Shown here: positions 60,405 to 64,000 of the stretch, one piece after another
Layout of the letters: the number at the start of each line of letters is the position of its first letter
Numbering within the stretch: position 1 is the first letter of the stretch
Origin: DAOUMF01 sp034408935
Lineage (GTDB): Bacteria > Chloroflexota > Dehalococcoidia > SM23-28-2 > RBG-16-64-32
Reading direction: 5' to 3'
DNA: 64,000 nucleotides
Assembly: GCA_034408935.1 (NCBI GenBank)
Contig: DAOUMV010000003.1
Location: 186,001 to 250,000 of the forward strand
Translations under genes and position numbers: made by a program
The notes under the pieces: model-generated
Told to the model about the DNA's origin: nothing
The model's database searches: none
What the model saw: only the letters and a program-made list of their open reading frames with translations

Positions 60405-61637
60405 TCACAAGGGATTCTCGCTCGCTGCTCGCGTCGCCGCCTCCTCTCGCTCCCGCCACGTGGGCGACAGCGCCCGCAGCCGCGACACGATGTCCGGCAG
60501 TATCTCCAGCAGGTAGTCGATGTCCTCTCGCGCGTTGTCCTTGCCCACGGTCAGGCGCAGGCTGCCCCGGGCCAGCTCCAGCGGCAGCCCCATCGCCGTG
60601 AGCACGTGGGAGGGCTCCAGGGAGCCGGAGGTGCAGGCGGAGCCGCTGGATGCGGCGACACCCTGCAGGTCCAGCGCCATCAGGATCGCCTCCCCCTCGA
60701 TGTATTCGAAGCAGCAGGAGAAGCTGTTGGACAGGCGCTGGCTGCGGTCCTTGGGTCCCGTGATGTGTGTGTAGGGGACGCGGGTCGGCAGCTCGTCCAG
60801 CAGGCGGTTCCGCAGGGCGGAATAGTGGGCGTTGCGGGCGTCGAACTCTCCGTACGCCAGCTCCATCGCCTTCGCCATCCCCACGACATTGGGGACGTTC
60901 TCCGTCCCGGCGCGGCGGTTCTTCTCCTGAGCCCCGCCCAGCATCTGCGCCTGGAGGGGGGTGCGGCTGCGCACGTAGAGCGCACCGACGCCCTTGGGGC
61001 CGTAGAACTTGTGCGCCCCGATCGACAGAAGGTCTACGCCCAGCCGGTCCACGTTCACGTCCAGCGTGCCCACGGCCTGCACGGCGTCGGTGTGGAAGGC
61101 GGTGTGGGGGTTCTTACCCTTGACGATGCGGGCCGCCTCCGCTATGGGCTCGATGGTGCCCACTTCGTTGTTGGCCAGCATGATGCTCACCAGTGTGGTG
61201 TCCTCGCCCACCACGCGCTCTAGCTCCGCCAGGTCGATGAGCCCTTCGCCGTCGACGGGGAGGTAGGTGACGCGGAACCCCCGGTCGGGCAGGCTCTCCT
61301 GCTCCAGCCGCTCGGCGGTGTGGAGGACTGCGTGGTGCTCGATGGCGGAGGTGACGATGTGGCTCCCCCGGCGCCGGCTGGCGTGGGCGACCCCTCTAAG
61401 GGCCAGTCCGTCGCTCTCGGTGCCTCCGGATGTGAACACGATCTCTTGGGGCTTGCAGCCGAGGAGCCCGGCCACCGTGCGCCGCGCGCTCTCGAGGCCT
61501 TTGCGTGCCTCCTGGGCCTCGGCGTAGAGGCTGGAGGGGTTGCCCCACGCGTCGGACAGGTAGGGAAGCATCGCCTCCAGAACGCGGGGGTCCAGAGGCG
61601 TTGTGGCGGCGTGATCTAGGTAGACGCGCTTCGGCAT
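60405..61637 (-). CDS. cysteine desulfurase, NifS/IscS family (copy 2)
   Basis: A 410-residue PLP enzyme from ATG 61637 (alternative ATGs 61646 and 61670). VYLDHAATTPLDPRVLEAMLPYL opens it, the PLP lysine is in SIGAHKFYGPKGVG and the catalytic Cys in GSACTSGSLEPSHVL. Divergent from sufBC, so it likely supplies sulfur for SUF-type Fe-S cluster assembly, needed for the many clusters of the Dsr, Apr and Qmo proteins. Copy 1 is at 34969-36159. Confidence 0.94.
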   Translation of the reverse strand: MPKRVYLDHAATTPLDPRVLEAMLPYLSDAWGNPSSLYAEAQEARKGLESARRTVAGLLGCKPQEIVFTSGGTESDGLALRGVAHASRRRGSHIVTSAIEHHAVLHTAERLEQESLPDRGFRVTYLPVDGEGLIDLAELERVVGEDTTLVSIMLANNEVGTIEPIAEAARIVKGKNPHTAFHTDAVQAVGTLDVNVDRLGVDLLSIGAHKFYGPKGVGALYVRSRTPLQAQMLGGAQEKNRRAGTENVPNVVGMAKAMELAYGEFDARNAHYSALRNRLLDELPTRVPYTHITGPKDRSQRLSNSFSCCFEYIEGEAILMALDLQGVAASSGSACTSGSLEPSHVLTAMGLPLELARGSLRLTVGKDNAREDIDYLLEILPDIVSRLRALSPTWREREEAATRAASENPL

Positions 61638-61735
61638 CGCTCGCATTCCGTATTGGCGCCTCCGTGCCACCGTAGCATCGGCCGTTTCAGGCGGTCAAGG
61701 CGAAGCACCGGTGGCAGACAATCGCCTCTTACGCG

Positions 61736-61764
61736 TTGCCAGTACAGCGGTCTCGTGCTATCAT
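61736..61764 (+). promoter_or_regulatory. promoter of the suf operon
   Basis: TTGCCA (61736-61741), a 17-base spacer, TGC and TATCAT (61759-61764), a strong extended -10 promoter. The leader to ATG 61916 is ~145 bases and contains a 35-codon frame (ATG 61795 to 61901) that ends just before the sufB ribosome-binding site. Confidence 0.65.
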
Positions 61765-61915
61765 ACAACTGCGCTGGACATTGTTACAGTCAAATGTTCC
61801 AAAACGCCCCGTTCTGCATTGTCCCCTATAGTGAATCCGCTCCTCGCCGAGAGGACGTTACCCTGATGAAGGGCTCCGATAGGCAGCTCTTCCAAGGCTG
61901 AGGAGGGGCGTGATT

Positions 61916-63373
61916 ATGGCCGCACGAAACGTTATCTCTCGTAAGACCAAGGACCTGGACTCTGACTACAAGTGGGGGTTCGTCACTGACATCGAGGCGG
62001 ACGTAGCTCCCAAGGGCCTCAACGAGGAGATCGTCCGTTTCATCTCCGCTAAAAAGAAAGAGCCTGACTGGATGCTGGAGTGGCGGCTCAAGGCCTACCG
62101 GCACTGGATCAAGCAGAACTACGAGGAGCCCAAGTGGGCCAAGGTGCATTACCCTCCTGTCGACTTCCAGGACATCCACTACTACTCCGCCCCCGTTCAA
62201 CAGGAAGCCCCCGGGAGTCTCGATGAAGTCGACCCGGAGCTGCTCGCCGCCTTCAACAAGCTGGGCATCCCTTTGGAGGAGCAGAAGAGGCTCACAGGCG
62301 TGGCCGTCGACGCGGTGTTCGACAGCGTCTCCGTCGCCACCACCTTGCAGGAGACGCTGGACGAGCTGGGGATCGTCTTCTGCTCGTTCAATGAGGCTGT
62401 CCAGAGGCACCCGGACCTGGTGCGCAAGTATCTCGGGTCTGTAGTGCCGTACACTGACAACTTCTACGCCAGCCTCAACTCTGCTGTCTTCAGCGATGGC
62501 TCCTTCGCCTACGTCCCGCCGGGCGTGCGTTGCCCGATCGAGCTGATGACCTACTTCCGCATCAACACGGAAGGCACCGGTCAGTTCGAGCGGACACTGA
62601 TCATCGCCGACGAAGGCAGCTACGTCAGCTACCTGGAAGGGTGCACTGCGCCCATGAGGAAGACCAACCAACTGCACGCTGCGGTCGTCGAGCTAGTCGC
62701 CCTGGACAACGCCGAGCTCAAGTACTCGACGCTCCAGAACTGGTTCCCGGGCGACAAGGAGGGCAAGGGCGGCGTGTACAACTTCGTCACCAAGCGAGGG
62801 AAGGCCGCCGGCGTGAACTCGAAGATCTCCTGGACTCAGGTGGAGACCGGCTCAGCCATCACCTGGAAGTACCCCGGCTGCATCCTCCAGGGCGACAACT
62901 CGGTCGGCGAGTTCTACTCCGTGGCCCTGGTGAACAACTATCAGCAGGCCGACACGGGCACCAAGATGATCCACATCGGCAAGAACACCAAGAGCACCAT
63001 CGTCGCCAAGGGTATCTCGGCCGGGCGCGGCGAGAACACGTATCGTGGCCTGGTCAAGATCATGCCTTCGGCCGACGGCGCACGGAACTTCACCCGCTGC
63101 GACTCGCTCCTCATCGGCGACAAGTGCGCCGCCCACACCGTGCCGTACATCGAGGTGCGCAACCCCACCGCCCACATGGAGCACGAGGCGACCACGTCCA
63201 AGGTGAGCGATGACCAGTTGTTCTACTCCATGCAGCGCGGCATCTCTGAGGAGGACGCCCAGCACATGATCATCAACGGCTTCTGCAGAGGCGTCTTCCA
63301 GGAGTTGCCCTTCGAGTTCGCTATGGAGGCGTCTCAGCTACTCAAGGTGAGCCTGGAGGGAACCGTCGGCTAA
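61916..63373 (+). CDS. sufB: SufB, Fe-S cluster scaffold subunit
   Basis: A 485-residue SufB from ATG 61916 (AGGAGG nine bases upstream; GTG 61910 possible). Beta-helix core with the conserved Cys in YLEGCTAPMRKTNQLHAA, RGKAAGVNSKISWTQVETGSAITWKYPGC, NNYQQADTGTKMIHIGKNTKSTIVAKGISAG and EVRNPTAHMEHEATTSKV. Assembles Fe-S clusters with SufC and SufD. First gene of the suf operon; sufC begins immediately after its stop. Confidence 0.97.
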   Translation: MAARNVISRKTKDLDSDYKWGFVTDIEADVAPKGLNEEIVRFISAKKKEPDWMLEWRLKAYRHWIKQNYEEPKWAKVHYPPVDFQDIHYYSAPVQQEAPGSLDEVDPELLAAFNKLGIPLEEQKRLTGVAVDAVFDSVSVATTLQETLDELGIVFCSFNEAVQRHPDLVRKYLGSVVPYTDNFYASLNSAVFSDGSFAYVPPGVRCPIELMTYFRINTEGTGQFERTLIIADEGSYVSYLEGCTAPMRKTNQLHAAVVELVALDNAELKYSTLQNWFPGDKEGKGGVYNFVTKRGKAAGVNSKISWTQVETGSAITWKYPGCILQGDNSVGEFYSVALVNNYQQADTGTKMIHIGKNTKSTIVAKGISAGRGENTYRGLVKIMPSADGARNFTRCDSLLIGDKCAAHTVPYIEVRNPTAHMEHEATTSKVSDDQLFYSMQRGISEEDAQHMIINGFCRGVFQELPFEFAMEASQLLKVSLEGTVG

Positions 63374-64000
63374 ATGAGTGCACGCGGAGATAGTCGCAAC
63401 CGTCGGCCGCTCTTGAAGGTGCGTAACCTGCACGTGAGTGTGGGCAACGTGGAGATACTGAAGGGGCTGGACCTCACGGTCAGGCGCGGTGAGGTGCACG
63501 CCATCATGGGCCCCAACGGCAGCGGCAAGAGCACCCTCACCAACGCCCTGGCGGGAAAGCCTGAGTACGAGGTCACTGAAGGCGAAGTCCTGTACGGAGG
63601 CAAGAACCTGCTGAAGATGCCTCCGGACAAGCGTGCCTTGGAGGGCGTATTCCTCGCCTTCCAGTACCCCGTCGAGCTCCCGGGTGTTCGCAATCGCGAG
63701 TTCATGAAGGCCGCCCTCGACGCTGTGCGCGAACATCGCGGCCTGGAGAAGCTCAGCGTCAGAGAGTTCGGCAAGCTGTTCCAGGAGAAGATCGGGGAGG
63801 TCGAGATCGACCCGGAGCTGATGAAGCGCTCGGTCAACGAAGGCTTCTCCGGCGGCGAAAAGAAGCGCAACGAGATGGTCCAGATGGCGATCCTGGACCC
63901 CAAGCTGGCCTTACTGGACGAGACCGATTCGGGGCTGGATATCGACGCCCTCAGGATCGTCGCCAACGGGGTCAACCGGTTTCGAGGGCCCTCGAACGCC
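63374..64000 (+). CDS. sufC: SufC, Fe-S assembly ATPase, cut by window edge
   Basis: The first 209 residues of an ABC-type ATPase: Walker A GPNGSGKST (~45-53), signature FSGGEKKRNE (~157-166) and Walker B with LALLDETDSGLD (~177-188) are visible. ATG 63374 directly follows the sufB TAA. The last residues and any sufD lie outside the window. Confidence 0.96.
   Translation, partial: MSARGDSRNRRPLLKVRNLHVSVGNVEILKGLDLTVRRGEVHAIMGPNGSGKSTLTNALAGKPEYEVTEGEVLYGGKNLLKMPPDKRALEGVFLAFQYPVELPGVRNREFMKAALDAVREHRGLEKLSVREFGKLFQEKIGEVEIDPELMKRSVNEGFSGGEKKRNEMVQMAILDPKLALLDETDSGLDIDALRIVANGVNRFRGPSNA

Overview
The window is about 64 kb of GC-rich bacterial DNA. It carries a nearly complete dissimilatory sulfate-reduction pathway beside ordinary chromosomal genes. 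The mix (ADP-forming acyl-CoA synthetase subunits, single-chain methylmalonyl-CoA mutase, nickel superoxide dismutase with its own protease, GC-rich short palindromic repeats, a dsr set with dsrD, dsrN and a one-polypeptide dsrC) fits an anaerobic Chloroflexota, probably Dehalococcoidia-like. No 16S rRNA or phylogenetic tree supports that, so it is an inference. DsrD is present, DsrEFH is absent and DsrC has both C-terminal cysteines, so the pathway is read as reductive.

Region 1 (0.4-14.4 kb, all minus strand) looks like one transcription unit. In order of transcription it encodes a ferredoxin, dsrN, dsrA, dsrB, dsrD, dsrC, dsrM, dsrK, a small dihaem DsrJ-like lipoprotein, a Rieske protein, a b6-type cytochrome, a subunit-IV-like protein, a membrane-anchored monohaem cytochrome c, a large helical-repeat lipoprotein, a QmoC-like protein, a small membrane protein and a TauE/SafE exporter. 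dsrO and dsrP are not present; a Rieske/cytochrome b module sits where they are usually found. Region 2 (14.8-18.3 kb) is a NarL-type two-component system with a CRP/FNR-type palindrome at its promoter, plus a flavin-binding protein. Region 3 (18.6-26.3 kb, minus) is sat, a small unknown gene, aprB, aprA, qmoA and qmoB. Together sat, apr, qmo and dsr give sulfate to APS, APS to sulfite and sulfite to DsrC-trisulfide, with electrons drawn from the quinone pool through Qmo and DsrMK.

Region 4 (26.5-48.5 kb) holds general genes: chrA, two acyl-CoA synthetase alpha-like proteins, an acdB / beta-lactamase-fold hydrolase / acdA operon, tRNA-Pro(GGG), mfd, pth, a cysteine desulfurase, an RRM protein, methylmalonyl-CoA mutase, ybaK, a pyrE-like gene, a hydroxyacid dehydrogenase, rhodanese, degV and a HAD phosphatase. 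Region 5 (47.7-51.4 kb) is accessory: a secretion-type ATPase, a phage-like small protein, a repeat-rich spacer and three unrecognised genes of lower GC.

Region 6 (51.5-64 kb) has a TusA-DsrE-like fusion, a Lon-N protein, nuoG, nuoI and nuoB (split apart by inserted DNA), sodN/sodX, a second cysteine desulfurase and the start of a sufBC operon. Between nuoI and nuoB lies a small low-GC island. Within it a 34-bp direct repeat brackets a membrane-anchored unknown protein, a terminator and an odd class-II tRNA-like gene with a GCC anticodon. Several families of short palindromic repeats occur between genes and in places have altered gene ends.
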